Source: Streptomyces sp. NBC_00223 (GTDB lineage Bacteria > Actinomycetota > Actinomycetes > Streptomycetales > Streptomycetaceae). Taken from it: a stretch of 64,000 nucleotides of DNA. Shown here in pieces: positions 31,495 through 40,113 of the stretch (position 1 is its first letter; each line of letters opens with the position of its first letter). The stretch spans positions 7,010,501 through 7,074,500 of the forward strand of contig NZ_CP108109.1 in assembly GCF_036199905.1 (NCBI RefSeq). Direction: 5' to 3'. The notes under the pieces were generated by a model. That model saw only the letters and a program-made list of their open reading frames with translations. It was not told the origin of the DNA and made no database searches. A program made the position numbers and the translations under genes.

Positions 31495-32211
31495 ATGCCC
31501 CGCATCCTCTCCCTCGTCCCCTCCCTGACGGAGTCCCTCGCCGAGACCGCCCCCCACCTCCTCGTCGCCGCCACCGACTGGTGCACCCACCCCGCCGGCC
31601 TCGACGTCCCCCGCATCGGCGGCACCAAGAACCCCGACGTCGAGAAGATCCTCGCCCTCGCCCCCGACCTGATCGTGGCGAACGAGGAGGAGAACCGCGC
31701 CCAGGACCTCGACGCCCTGCGTGCCGCCGGACGCGAAGTCCTCCTCACGGAGATCCGTTCCGTGCCGGACGCCTTCCGTGAGCTGGAGCGGATGCTCGTC
31801 GACGGCTGCGGGCTGACCCGCCCCGCGTGGCTGGACGCCGCCGAGGCCGCCTGGCAGGACGTACGCCCGTACGAGCCCCGGCTGCGGGCCGTCGTCCCCA
31901 TCTGGCGCCGGCCGTGGATGGCCCTGGGACGCGACACGTTCGCCGGGGACCTGCTGGCCCGGCTCGGCGTCGACCATGTGTACGCGGGCGACGCCGAGCG
32001 CTACCCCCGGTTCGACCCCGCCGCGCTGCCGCCCGCCGACCTCGTGGTCCTGCCCGACGAGCCGTACCGCTTCACCGCCGAGGACGGCCCCGAGGCGTTC
32101 CCCGGACTGCCCGCCGCCCTGGTCAGCGGGCGGCACCTCACCTGGTACGGCCCCTCGCTCGCCGAGGCCCCCGAGGTCATCGGGCGGGCGCTGCGAGCAG
32201 CCGTCCGCTGA
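31495..32211 (+). CDS. Helical-backbone metal receptor (BtuF/FhuD-like), no signal peptide
   Basis: A 238-aa protein of the class III substrate-binding fold that binds cobalamin or ferric siderophores: RILSLVPSLTESL at the start, VPRIGGTKNPDVEKILALAPDLIVANEEEN, and a long connecting helix. It starts at ATG 31495 without signal sequence or lipobox, and no ABC permease or ATPase adjoins it. It is thus probably cytosolic and may not act in transport. The last 35 bases overlap the convergent transporter gene. Confidence 0.85.
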   Translation: MPRILSLVPSLTESLAETAPHLLVAATDWCTHPAGLDVPRIGGTKNPDVEKILALAPDLIVANEEENRAQDLDALRAAGREVLLTEIRSVPDAFRELERMLVDGCGLTRPAWLDAAEAAWQDVRPYEPRLRAVVPIWRRPWMALGRDTFAGDLLARLGVDHVYAGDAERYPRFDPAALPPADLVVLPDEPYRFTAEDGPEAFPGLPAALVSGRHLTWYGPSLAEAPEVIGRALRAAVR

Positions 32212-33295
32212 GCAGGCCGCGTACGGTCCCCGTACCCGCGGTCAGCCAGGCCGCGGCCAGCATCACGTACAGACCCACCGCGAGCCAGGTCAGGGCGTGC
32301 AGCCCGGTGTGGCGGGACAGGCTCGCCGCGCCCGTGACGCACGTGCCCACCGGGAAGGTGAACGCCCACCAGGTCATCGAGAAGCGCAGACCCTCCCGGG
32401 CGGCGCGGACCACGAGCGCGGCCGCGATCGCCAGCCACAGCAGGGCGAATCCGGTCACCGGCACCCCGTAGAGCACGGCGAAACCGCGCAGCGCCGGTAC
32501 GTACGCCCCGGGCATCGCCGAGGGCGCCGCGTCGGCCAGGTTGCCGACCGCGGTGGTGGACTGGCCCAGCGGGCCGAGCACCAGGAAGAGGGTGGGGGTC
32601 AGGGCGAGCGGGAGCGTCCCCCGGACCAGCCGGCCCCACACCAGCGGCAGGATCGTCAGCGTGGCCAGCAGACTCAGGCCGAACATCGCGTAGCAGCCGA
32701 GCAGCATCGCCTCCCTCGCCTGGTGCGCGCCCGGCGGCAGGTGCGGGATCAGGCCGGGGCCCAGCGCCGCCGCGACCATCGGCGCCACGACGGGCAGGAG
32801 CCACACCGGGGACGCGTCGCCGGACCCGATCCGGTGCCGGGCCACCATCAGATACGGGACCGCGGCCGCGACCAGCAGCGCCGACGCCGTACCCGCCGTC
32901 CACAGCACGGCGTCCACCACGACCGCCGCGTGATCGCCCAGCAGCGGCCGGCCGAGCGCCGACGCGCCCGCGCCCACGGAGAGCAGCGCCATCGGCGGGC
33001 AGCCGTAGAAGGGGGCGACGGCCGGGTCGAGCAGGTCCCGGCGGGCCTGGTCGCGGTGCCGGGTCCAGTGCGCGGCCCGGGTGACCAGTACGGCGACGAG
33101 CATGGCGGCCGCCAGCGCCCATACGCCCGTCCCGGCGTTCCGCAGCCACCCCGGGCAACCGGGCAGCGCGGCGGCCGCGTTGGCGACGATCGACGTCCCC
33201 ATCACGGGCGCGTACCAGTTGGGCCCGAACCCGCGCACGGTGGGTGTACGGAGCCGGCTGGGCACGATGACCTGCGGGGGAGCGAGAGCGACCAT
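32177..33295 (-). CDS. TDT-family transporter (TehA/Mae1/SSU1-like)
   Basis: A 372-aa membrane protein with about ten hydrophobic segments, belonging to the tellurite-resistance/dicarboxylate transporter family: FGPNWYAPVMGTSIVANA in TM1 and WWAFTFPVGTCVTG late in the protein are typical. Members export sulfite, C4-dicarboxylates or other anions; the substrate here cannot be read from sequence. ATG at 33295 is chosen over a much longer open frame. It is divergent from a LysR gene that probably controls it and overlaps the neighbouring gene end by 35 bases. Confidence 0.87.
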   Translation of the reverse strand: MVALAPPQVIVPSRLRTPTVRGFGPNWYAPVMGTSIVANAAAALPGCPGWLRNAGTGVWALAAAMLVAVLVTRAAHWTRHRDQARRDLLDPAVAPFYGCPPMALLSVGAGASALGRPLLGDHAAVVVDAVLWTAGTASALLVAAAVPYLMVARHRIGSGDASPVWLLPVVAPMVAAALGPGLIPHLPPGAHQAREAMLLGCYAMFGLSLLATLTILPLVWGRLVRGTLPLALTPTLFLVLGPLGQSTTAVGNLADAAPSAMPGAYVPALRGFAVLYGVPVTGFALLWLAIAAALVVRAAREGLRFSMTWWAFTFPVGTCVTGAASLSRHTGLHALTWLAVGLYVMLAAAWLTAGTGTVRGLLSGRLLAAPAR

Positions 33296-33351
33296 GTCTC
33301 GACCCTCGCGGGCGGCCGGGCGTACCGGTAGCTCCCCAGCGGCTATCAGCA

Positions 33352-33368
33352 CATAAGCTGGCCTTATG
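33352..33368. promoter_or_regulatory. LysR-type box over the LysR start codon
   Basis: CATAAG and CTTATG flank CTGGC, giving the T-N11-A pattern of LysR operators. The right arm ends in the ATG of the LysR gene itself (33366-33368), and the site is 57 bases upstream of the divergent TDT gene, suitable for autorepression and target activation. Confidence 0.5.
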
Positions 33369-34343
33369 ACCGCAGCTCCGCCCGACGACGGCCCCGACCA
33401 GGGCCACGGCCCTCTCGCCCACCGCGTGCCCGACCTCGGGGCGATGGAACTGCTGCTCGCCGTCGCCCGGTTGGGCAGCCTCGGCCGGGCGGCCCGGGAG
33501 CTGGGGATCAGCCAACCCGCGGCCAGCGGCCGGCTGCGGGCGATGGAGACCCGGCTTGGCGTGGCCCTGGTCCGGCGCTCCCCGAGCGGTTCCCGGCTCA
33601 CGGACGAGGGCGCGCTGGTCAGCGAGTGGGCGCGGCGGGTACTGGAGGCGGCCGAGGCGTTCGACGCGGGCGCGCGGGCGCTGCGGGGGCGCCGGGACTC
33701 GCGGCTGCGGGTGGCGGCCAGCATGACGGTGGCCGAGTATCTGCTGCCGGGCTGGCTGATCGCCCTGCACGGGCGCCACCCCGGCACGGCCGTGTCCCTG
33801 GCGGCGGGCAACTCCGTCACCGTCGCCCAGCAGATCGTCGCCGGGGAGGCCGACCTCGGGTTCGTGGAGGGTGTCGACGTACCGCCCGGGCTCGACGCGG
33901 TGACCATTGGCCATGACCGGCTGCTGGTGGTGACCGCCCCCGCGCACCCCTGGGCCCGCCGCCGTACCGGGGTGTCCGCCGACGAACTCGCCGCCACGCC
34001 GCTCGTCCTGCGCGAGAAGGGCTCCGGCACCCGGCAGGTGCTGGACGCGGCGCTGGCCGGGCACGGCGGGCCCGCCGTACCGCTGCTCGAACTCGCCTCC
34101 ACGACGGCGGTCAAGGCGGCGACGCTCAGTGGCGCGGGGCCCGCTGTGCTGAGCGAGCTGGCGGTCGCGGAGGAGCTGGCCGCCGGGCGGCTGCGGGAGA
34201 TCCCGCTCGCCGACATCGCGCTGACCCGCTCGCTGCGGGCGGTCTGGCCTGCGGGGCACCGGCCGGCGGGACCGGCGCGGGATCTGCTGGCCCTGACCAG
34301 GCAGAAGGGCCGGGTGGGCGGGGGTGCGCGCGGGGGTGGGTGA
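33366..34343 (+). CDS. LysR-family transcriptional regulator
   Basis: A 325-aa regulator with N-terminal winged HTH (MELLLAVARLGSLGRAARELGISQPAASGRLRAME, in pieces) and a C-terminal periplasmic-binding-like effector domain (LRVAASMTVAEYLLPGWL; DLGFVEG; ATPLVLREKGSGTRQ). It has a 25-residue hydrophilic lead before the HTH, so a later start is possible. Divergent from the TDT transporter across 70 bases, with a palindrome at its own start, so control of that transporter is likely. The C-terminus is glycine-rich and uninformative. Confidence 0.9.
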   Translation: MTAAPPDDGPDQGHGPLAHRVPDLGAMELLLAVARLGSLGRAARELGISQPAASGRLRAMETRLGVALVRRSPSGSRLTDEGALVSEWARRVLEAAEAFDAGARALRGRRDSRLRVAASMTVAEYLLPGWLIALHGRHPGTAVSLAAGNSVTVAQQIVAGEADLGFVEGVDVPPGLDAVTIGHDRLLVVTAPAHPWARRRTGVSADELAATPLVLREKGSGTRQVLDAALAGHGGPAVPLLELASTTAVKAATLSGAGPAVLSELAVAEELAAGRLREIPLADIALTRSLRAVWPAGHRPAGPARDLLALTRQKGRVGGGARGGG

Positions 34344-34372
34344 GGGGGGCTGAGACGGGCGTACGGGTGAGT

Positions 34373-34401
34373 GCGTGGGTGGCGCGGGCGGCCGCCCACG
34401 C
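34373..34401 (+). terminator. Possible terminator after the LysR gene
   Basis: GCGTGGG and CCCACGC arms around a GC-rich 15-base loop with inner GGC/GCC pairing, 30 bases after the stop. No U-tract. Confidence 0.45.
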
Positions 34402-34512
34402 CGGTCGGGGGCACCGCCGCTGACCGGCGCGGTGTCCGGAACGTGCCGGTGTAACGGGCCTGTGACCGTCCTGCTTACGGGATTCTCATGCTGGGGCCAT
34501 AAGGTGACCGCC

Positions 34513-35490
34513 GTGACGACGACGACCCCGCCCGGCTGGTATCCAGAACCCGGGCACACAGGCAACGGCCCGGCCATGGAACGCTGGTGGGACGGGACCG
34601 CGTGGACCGAGTACACCAGGACCGCGCCGGTGGTCATCGGCGCACCCGAACCGTCGTACGGCTACCCCGGGTATCCCGGGTACCCCGGTGGCGACGTCAT
34701 CGCCTCGAAGGGCGGTGGCGGCGGTCGGCGGACGGGCGCGGTGGTCATCGCGATCGTGGCCGCGCTCGTGCTCATCGGCGGTGTGGTCGCGGGCGCCCTG
34801 GTGCTCGGCAAGAGCGGGAAGGACGACACGGCGACCGGGCCAGGCCCGACCGCGACGGTGCCGCACCGCGGCGGCGGCCAGGCCCCCGGCACCGAGGATC
34901 CGCGGGAGCCGGACGATCCCTCGCAGCCCGACAACCCCAGGTCCGGCGGCGACAAGGCGGTCGACGCCTACGACGGGATCAGCCTGCCGGTGCTCGACGG
35001 CTGGCAGGGCTCGTCGAACAACGCCGGCATCGGCGCCAGTGTCGTCACCGGCGAGTACGCGTGCCCGGGGGACAGCACGCAGAGCTGTGTGCGCGGCGGG
35101 GCGTTCGCCACGCCGGGGGAGGCGCTGAAGATCACGGCGACCTCGCCCGAGGCGGCGGCGAAGCAGGACATCTCGGCGAACGCGGCGAACTCGTACAGCA
35201 CCGACATCTACGGGCCGCTCACGTCCCACCAGGAGCTGCTGTCCGAGTCGGTCACCGTGGCCGGGCAGAAGGGCTACCTGGTGCGGTGGAAGATCGCCAC
35301 GAAGTCGGGGACGGGCGGGTACATCGAGTCGCTGGTCTTCCCCTCGCCGGCCGACAGCGGCAAGCTCGTCGTGGTCCGCTTCGGCTTCGACATCGGCGGA
35401 AAGGCGCCGGGCGTCGAGGTCATGGACGAGATCACCCAGGGCATCAAGGCGGACAGCAGCGGCGGCACGGACAACGGCGCGGGCGTCTGA
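34513..35490 (+). CDS. DUF2510 single-pass membrane protein
   Basis: A roughly 325-aa protein. The N-terminus carries the DUF2510 tryptophan motif (PPGWYPEPG followed by RWWDGTAWTEY), then a Tyr-Pro-Gly stretch, one transmembrane helix (AVVIAIVAALVLIGGVVAG), a Pro/Asp-rich linker and an outer domain of about 180 residues with a pair of cysteines (YACPGD, QSCVRG). The outer part probably folds outside the membrane. GTG at 34513 has AAGG eight bases upstream; GTG at 34504 is an alternative. Function unknown. It is followed by the hairpin array. Confidence 0.8.
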   Translation: MTTTTPPGWYPEPGHTGNGPAMERWWDGTAWTEYTRTAPVVIGAPEPSYGYPGYPGYPGGDVIASKGGGGGRRTGAVVIAIVAALVLIGGVVAGALVLGKSGKDDTATGPGPTATVPHRGGGQAPGTEDPREPDDPSQPDNPRSGGDKAVDAYDGISLPVLDGWQGSSNNAGIGASVVTGEYACPGDSTQSCVRGGAFATPGEALKITATSPEAAAKQDISANAANSYSTDIYGPLTSHQELLSESVTVAGQKGYLVRWKIATKSGTGGYIESLVFPSPADSGKLVVVRFGFDIGGKAPGVEVMDEITQGIKADSSGGTDNGAGV

Positions 35491-35506
35491 GCTGGCTTTC
35501 ACGTCA

Positions 35507-35710
35507 GTGAGGGGGCCTCGCGTCCGTGAGAAGGTCTCACGCTTGCGTGGGGGTCTCACGGGGGTGAGGGGCCTCGCGCCGCGTGGGGTGCTTGCGAACG
35601 TGAGAGGGTCTTACGTGCGTGGGCTCTCGCAGAGGTGAGAGCCTCTCGCTCGCGCGGACGGTCTTGCGAAGGTTAGAGGGTCTTACGGTTGTTATAGGGC
35701 GGCCTCCCGG
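35507..35710. repeat. Degenerate tandem array of 16-20 bp hairpin units
   Basis: About ten to eleven head-to-tail units begin with GTGA, GTGG or GTTA at 35507, 35526, 35547, 35564, 35583, 35600, 35619, 35635, 35654 (GCGG), 35672 and 35691. The approximate consensus is GTGAGAGGGTCTCGCG. Several units are themselves palindromes, best in GTGAGA-agg-TCTCAC at 35526-35540. The array fills the gap between the DUF2510 gene and a convergent gene. It is unlike a CRISPR array: no unique spacers, and the units diverge. It may act as a multi-hairpin terminator or be a decayed repeat. Confidence 0.7.
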
Positions 35711-35734
35711 CTTCGTGCCATGGGGGCCGCCTTT
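35698..35734. terminator. Hairpin terminator at the end of the repeat array
   Basis: GGCGGCC (35698) and GGCCGCC (35725) arms with extra CCC/GGG pairing inside, followed by TTT. It serves the plus-strand transcript from the DUF2510 gene; 35735-35836 shows nothing further. Confidence 0.6.
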
Positions 35735-35836
35735 GCGTCGCGGCTGGCCTCCTGACCGGCCGCGGCGATCGGCTGCCGCGCGCCCGGCCTGGCGGAACGT
35801 CCACCGGGCGGCCGCGTCCGGCTCGACCAGCCGACG

Positions 35837-37042
35837 TCAGAGGAACGTTCTGCCCTCGCCGCGGTACGTCGGAGCCGTCGCCGTCACGCGGTCGCCCTCC
35901 ACGAGGTGCAACTCGGCGAAACGCTCGCACAGTTCGCCGGCCTTCGCGTGCCGGAACCACACCTTGTCGCCGATCAGCAGATCGTCCGCCGGCGAGCCGA
36001 GCAGCGGCGTCTGCACCTCGCCCGCGCCCTCCTGCGGGTCGTAGCGCAGCCCCTCCGGCAGATACGGTTCCGGCGAGCGGTCCCGGCCCGCGGGCCCCGA
36101 CGCCGGATAGCCGCCGCCCAGCACCGTCACCACGCCCACGCCCGGCCGCCGTACCACCGGCAGCGCGAACAGCGCGGCCGGACAGCCGTGGAACGACCGG
36201 TAGTTGTCGAACAGCCGCGGCACGTACAGGCCGGAGCCCGCCGCCACCTCGGTGACCGCGTCCTCCGCCGCTGTGTACTGCACGCTGCCGGTGCCGCCGC
36301 CGTTGACGAACTCCAGGTCCGGTACGACCGCGCGCACCGCCCGTACCGCCTCCGCGCGGCGCGCCGCCAACTCCCTGCGGGCCGTGGCCTGCATCAGCCG
36401 TATCGCCAGCGAACGGGCCGGCCGCCCGGGCAACGCGTCCCCGACGCCCGCGACATGCCCCTCGTACGCCATGATCCCCACCAGCCGGAAGCCGGGCCGC
36501 GCGGCGATCGTACGGGCCAGCGCCGCCATCCGCTCGGGCGCGTGCAGTGGGGAACGCAGCGCGCCGACCCGCAGCAGGCCGCTCAACTTCCGCAGGGACG
36601 TGTCCAGTTCGAGACAGACGCGGACGGTCTCGGTGCCGTTCGCGCCGCGCGCCGCGTCGATCAGGTCGAGTTGCGCCACGTCGTCGACCATCACGGTCAC
36701 GGTCCGCGCGAGCTTGGGGTCGGCGGCCAGTTCGGCGAAGGCGTCACGGTCCGCGGAGGGGTACGCGAGCAGGATGTCGGTGAAGCCGGCGCGGGCCAGC
36801 CACAGCGATTCGGCCAGCGTGAAGGACATGATCCCCGCGAAACCCTCGTGGGCCAGCACGCGTTCGAGCAGGGCGCGGCAGCGGACGGACTTCGAGGCGA
36901 CGCGGATCGGTTTGCCGTCCGCCCGCCGGACGAGGTCCATCGCGTTCGCGTCGAACGCGTCCAGGTCCACGATCGCCAGCGGGGCGTCGAGATGGGCGGT
37001 GGCCCGGTTGTACCGGAGGCGGGCGACAGAACGATCGGACAT
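35837..37042 (-). CDS. Alanine racemase-fold PLP enzyme (amino-acid deaminase/D-threonine aldolase-like)
   Basis: A 401-aa protein of fold-type III PLP enzymes. The Schiff-base lysine is in PIRVASKSVRC near residue 50, and the barrel shows IMSFTLAESLWLARAG, VCLELDTSLRK and EFVNGGGTGS for phosphate binding. The C-terminal beta domain (GDKVWFRHAKAGELCERF, then HLV) matches D-threonine aldolase/D-serine dehydratase-like proteins with a possible metal site. Whether it racemises, deaminates or cleaves D-amino acids cannot be decided. ATG at 37042 is chosen because a hairpin and the divergent promoter occupy the open frame upstream. Confidence 0.82.
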   Translation of the reverse strand: MSDRSVARLRYNRATAHLDAPLAIVDLDAFDANAMDLVRRADGKPIRVASKSVRCRALLERVLAHEGFAGIMSFTLAESLWLARAGFTDILLAYPSADRDAFAELAADPKLARTVTVMVDDVAQLDLIDAARGANGTETVRVCLELDTSLRKLSGLLRVGALRSPLHAPERMAALARTIAARPGFRLVGIMAYEGHVAGVGDALPGRPARSLAIRLMQATARRELAARRAEAVRAVRAVVPDLEFVNGGGTGSVQYTAAEDAVTEVAAGSGLYVPRLFDNYRSFHGCPAALFALPVVRRPGVGVVTVLGGGYPASGPAGRDRSPEPYLPEGLRYDPQEGAGEVQTPLLGSPADDLLIGDKVWFRHAKAGELCERFAELHLVEGDRVTATAPTYRGEGRTFL

Positions 37043-37052
37043 GCGTGAAGCC

Positions 37053-37087
37053 TGCCAGACGGGGCTACCCGGCGGTAGCCCCTGGCA
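37053..37087. promoter_or_regulatory. Hairpin just upstream of the PLP-enzyme start
   Basis: Perfect arms GGGGCTACC (37061) and GGTAGCCCC (37074) with a four-base loop, extended by TGCCA/TGGCA across a three-base bulge. It lies 11-45 bases upstream of the minus-strand start, in the leader or promoter, and could be an operator or a translational control hairpin. Confidence 0.45.
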
Positions 37088-37172
37088 CCTCGCCCCGCCG
37101 CAACCGCACCTCCCGTCAACCCCGTAGAGTGACGCGCAAGCCGCGCAGGTACAGGTCACGAGGGGGCGCCGG

Positions 37173-38672
37173 GTGAGTACCGGAGTGGACAACGGACAGA
37201 CCCCACCGGCTCCGTTCCCCACGCTTCGCCCTCGCGGCGCGCACCACCAGCCCTCCGGGCCCGGCCCCACGTCCCCGGCGCCCCCCGAGCCGGACGCCGA
37301 CCCCCCTCCACCACCCGCACCCCCGGCCCCCGTTGGACCACCCCCTGCCGACGGCTACGCCGCCCCGGGCCGTTCAACCGTCCTGCCGTCAACGCCCTTG
37401 CCTGCGGCCCCTGTTGGGCCACCCCCTGCCGACGGGTACGCCGCCCCGGCACCACCCGCCGCCCCGCCACCAACGCCAGTCCCTGCGGCCCCTGTTGGGC
37501 CGCCACCCGACGACGGGTACGCCGCCCCGGGCCAGTCGTCCGCCCAGGCGCCCGCGCCTCCACCGCCACCGCCCGCACCCCCGGCCCCCGTTGCACCGCC
37601 TCCCGCGAGCCGGTACGACAACGGCGGCCAGTTGGCGCCTGAGCGGTACGCCGAGGCCCCGCAGCCCGCGGCTCCACCACCAACGCCCGCTCCCACGGCC
37701 TCTGTTGGGCAGCCATCCGCTGCCGGGATACCCTCGCGTCCCGCTCCCGCCGCCCCGCCGTACCCCACGACCCCCGTGCCGCCGCCGTACGCTTCGCCCC
37801 CGCACCCGGCGCCCGGGTGGCCACCCGGGCCCGGCGCGCCCGCGGCTTATGGCTACCCGGCGCCCCCCGCGCCGCTTCGCGGCGGGGGCGGGTTTCGGGT
37901 CGCCGCCGCCGTGTGCCTCGTGCTCGGGCTCGGGCTGATCGGGGGCGCCGTCGCGGGGGCCGTGATCAATCACGGGCCCCGCGCCGCGCGGCCCGTCGCG
38001 GACGGCAGCCCGGAAGCCTTCGCCAAGGCGCGGAACGTGTGGCGCGACACGCCCGTGGACCAGCTTTTCCCGCCCACCGTCGAGGAGAAGGGCGGCGGCC
38101 CCGGCGGCGCCGACCGCTCGTGGACGCGGATCGGAGTGGCGACGCCCTCGGGGTGCGCGGGCGCGTTCGACCCGCTGCTCCAGCGGGTGATCACCCCCGT
38201 GGGCTGCGTACGGCTGCTGCGCGCGACCTACGTCGACAGCACGTCGAGCACGGTGACGACCGTGGGCCTGCTCGTCACCGCGGGAGAGGCCCCCGCCATG
38301 AACGCGCTCAACCAGCGCTGGACCGCCGAACACCTCGGCGACCGCGCCGACCTCCTCCCCCGGCCCGTCGCCTTCCCCGGCACGGCCGCCGCGTCCTTCG
38401 GGGACCGTCAGCGCGGCAGTTGGGACGTCCAGGTCGCCGCGGACCTGCCCTTCGTGGTGTACGCCGTAAGCGGTTTCGCCGACGGCCGTACCGTCTCCGC
38501 CCCGCTGCCCGCCGCCAAGGCCGACGCCGCCGGCGCGACCAGCGCCTCCGCCCAGGCCGGGCTCGGCTACGACGCGACCGGCCTCGCCTCCGCCGTGGAC
38601 GACCGGCTGCACGCCGCCGTCGCCGCCCAACTGCACCCCACGACCACCCCCGCAGGCCCGGAGAAGCACTGA
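37173..38672 (+). CDS. Proline-rich single-pass membrane protein upstream of mycosin
   Basis: A 499-aa protein. The first 230 residues are cytoplasmic and Pro/Ala-rich, with three copies of a PVGPPP(A/D)DGYAAP repeat and further PPxP blocks. One transmembrane helix follows (VAAAVCLVLGLGLIGGAVAGAVI), then an outer domain of about 230 residues with two cysteines (SGCAGAF, VGCVRLL). GTG start follows GAGGGGG. The stop overlaps the mycosin start (TGATG), so the two are co-translated and probably work together at the membrane. Function unknown. Confidence 0.85.
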   Translation: MSTGVDNGQTPPAPFPTLRPRGAHHQPSGPGPTSPAPPEPDADPPPPPAPPAPVGPPPADGYAAPGRSTVLPSTPLPAAPVGPPPADGYAAPAPPAAPPPTPVPAAPVGPPPDDGYAAPGQSSAQAPAPPPPPPAPPAPVAPPPASRYDNGGQLAPERYAEAPQPAAPPPTPAPTASVGQPSAAGIPSRPAPAAPPYPTTPVPPPYASPPHPAPGWPPGPGAPAAYGYPAPPAPLRGGGGFRVAAAVCLVLGLGLIGGAVAGAVINHGPRAARPVADGSPEAFAKARNVWRDTPVDQLFPPTVEEKGGGPGGADRSWTRIGVATPSGCAGAFDPLLQRVITPVGCVRLLRATYVDSTSSTVTTVGLLVTAGEAPAMNALNQRWTAEHLGDRADLLPRPVAFPGTAAASFGDRQRGSWDVQVAADLPFVVYAVSGFADGRTVSAPLPAAKADAAGATSASAQAGLGYDATGLASAVDDRLHAAVAAQLHPTTTPAGPEKH

Positions 38673-39997
38673 TGACCCGCCGCCGTACGGGCGCGAGCCC
38701 CCTTCGAGCCCGCCGCAGGACCGACCGCGGGACCGACCGCGGGGCCGACCGCCGGGCCGCCGCCCTCCGAGCCGCGCGCCCGGGCCCCCACAAGGCCCCC
38801 GCGCGCGTAAGCCACCGGGCCGCCCGCGTCCTGACCGCGCTGGCCGCCGCCGGAGTGTCCCTGGCCCTCACCGCACCCCCGGCCGGCGCCGACACCGCCC
38901 GCAGCCTCGACTGGGCCCTGGACGCGCTGCACGCCCAGCAGGCGTGGGAGACGACGAAGGGCGCGGGCATCACCGTCGCCGTACTCGACACGGGCGTGGA
39001 CGCCACGCACCCCGACCTGGCCGGACAGGTGCTGCCGGGCAAGGACGAGATCGGCTTCGGCGCCAAACGCGGCGACCGTGCCTGGGCCCGGCACGGCACC
39101 GGGATGGCCGCGATCATCGCGGGCCACGGGCACGGCCCGGGCAACGGTTCCGGCGTCCTCGGCATCGCCCCGCAGGCCCGCATCCTGCCCGTACGGGTGA
39201 TCCTGGAGGACAAGGACCCGCAGCGGCAGAAGGCCAGGAACCAGCGCGGCGACGCACTGCCGGAGGGCATCCGCTGGGCCGTCGACCACGGCGCCGACGT
39301 CATCAACCTCTCCCTCGGCGACGACAGCGCCACCGCCTCCCCGGTCGCCGCCGAGGACGACGCGATCCGGTACGCGCTGAGCAAGGGCGTCGTGGTCGTC
39401 GCCTCGGCGGGCAACGGCGGCGACGCGGCCGACCGTTCCTCCTACCCGGCCGCCTACCCCGGCGTGATCGCGGTCGCCGCCGTGGACCGCCACGGCGAGC
39501 ACGCCCCCTTCTCCACCCACCGCTGGTACGCCTCGGTCGCCGCCCCCGGCGTGGAGGTCGTGATCGCCGACCCGGACCGTACGTACTACAACGGCTGGGG
39601 GACGAGCGCCGCGTCCGCGTACGTCTCCGGCGCCGCCGCGCTGATCCGCTCGGCCAATCCGAAGCTCAGCCCCGCCCAGATCAAGCAGGTGCTGGAGGCC
39701 ACGACCCGGGACCGGCCCAAGGGCGGCCGCAGCGACGAACTCGGCACCGGGCTGATCGACCCGGCGGCGGCGCTGGCCGCGGCGCGCAAGCTCAAGCCGG
39801 CGCCGGCCGTCCCGTCGCCCGTCGCCCACCCGAGCCGTTACTTCGGCCCCGGCCCGGTCGCCGCCGTCAAGCCCGACGACAGCGCCCAGGTGCTGGGCGA
39901 CGGGGTGGCCAGGGCGTTCGCGGCTGTGGGCGCGGTGCTGGTCTCGCTCGCCGGGCTGCTGTGGTTCCGGCCGCGCCGCCGTACGTACCGCGACTGA
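38672..39997 (+). CDS. Mycosin-type subtilisin-like serine protease (S8)
   Basis: A 441-aa exported, membrane-anchored protease. A long Arg-rich lead is followed by a signal helix (VLTALAAAGVSLALTAPPAGA). The catalytic triad is Asp in VAVLDTGVD, His in RHGTGMAAI and Ser in GWGTSAASAYVSG; SAGNGG gives the oxyanion asparagine. A C-terminal helix (AFAAVGAVLVSLAGLLWF) and RRRTYRD tail anchor it, as in type VII secretion mycosins. No ecc/ESX genes are in the window. ATG at 38672 overlaps the proline-rich gene stop; the extended Arg-rich N-terminus contains short tandem repeats (RGTDRG, RGADRR). Confidence 0.92.
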   Translation: MTRRRTGASPLRARRRTDRGTDRGADRRAAALRAARPGPHKAPARVSHRAARVLTALAAAGVSLALTAPPAGADTARSLDWALDALHAQQAWETTKGAGITVAVLDTGVDATHPDLAGQVLPGKDEIGFGAKRGDRAWARHGTGMAAIIAGHGHGPGNGSGVLGIAPQARILPVRVILEDKDPQRQKARNQRGDALPEGIRWAVDHGADVINLSLGDDSATASPVAAEDDAIRYALSKGVVVVASAGNGGDAADRSSYPAAYPGVIAVAAVDRHGEHAPFSTHRWYASVAAPGVEVVIADPDRTYYNGWGTSAASAYVSGAAALIRSANPKLSPAQIKQVLEATTRDRPKGGRSDELGTGLIDPAAALAAARKLKPAPAVPSPVAHPSRYFGPGPVAAVKPDDSAQVLGDGVARAFAAVGAVLVSLAGLLWFRPRRRTYRD

Positions 39998-40113
39998 GCG
40001 CCGGGCGACTGAGCGCCGGCCACCGACCGGCCCGGCCGCCCGCACGCCCGGCCACCGCTCCACCCCCGCCCCCGGCGACCGCCTTGCCCGCCCGCGCCGG
40101 ATAGGGTTCCGGC

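Noticed and set aside
35507..35710. CRISPR array
   Set aside because: Units of 16-20 bases adjoin each other with no unique spacers, they diverge, and no cas genes are near.
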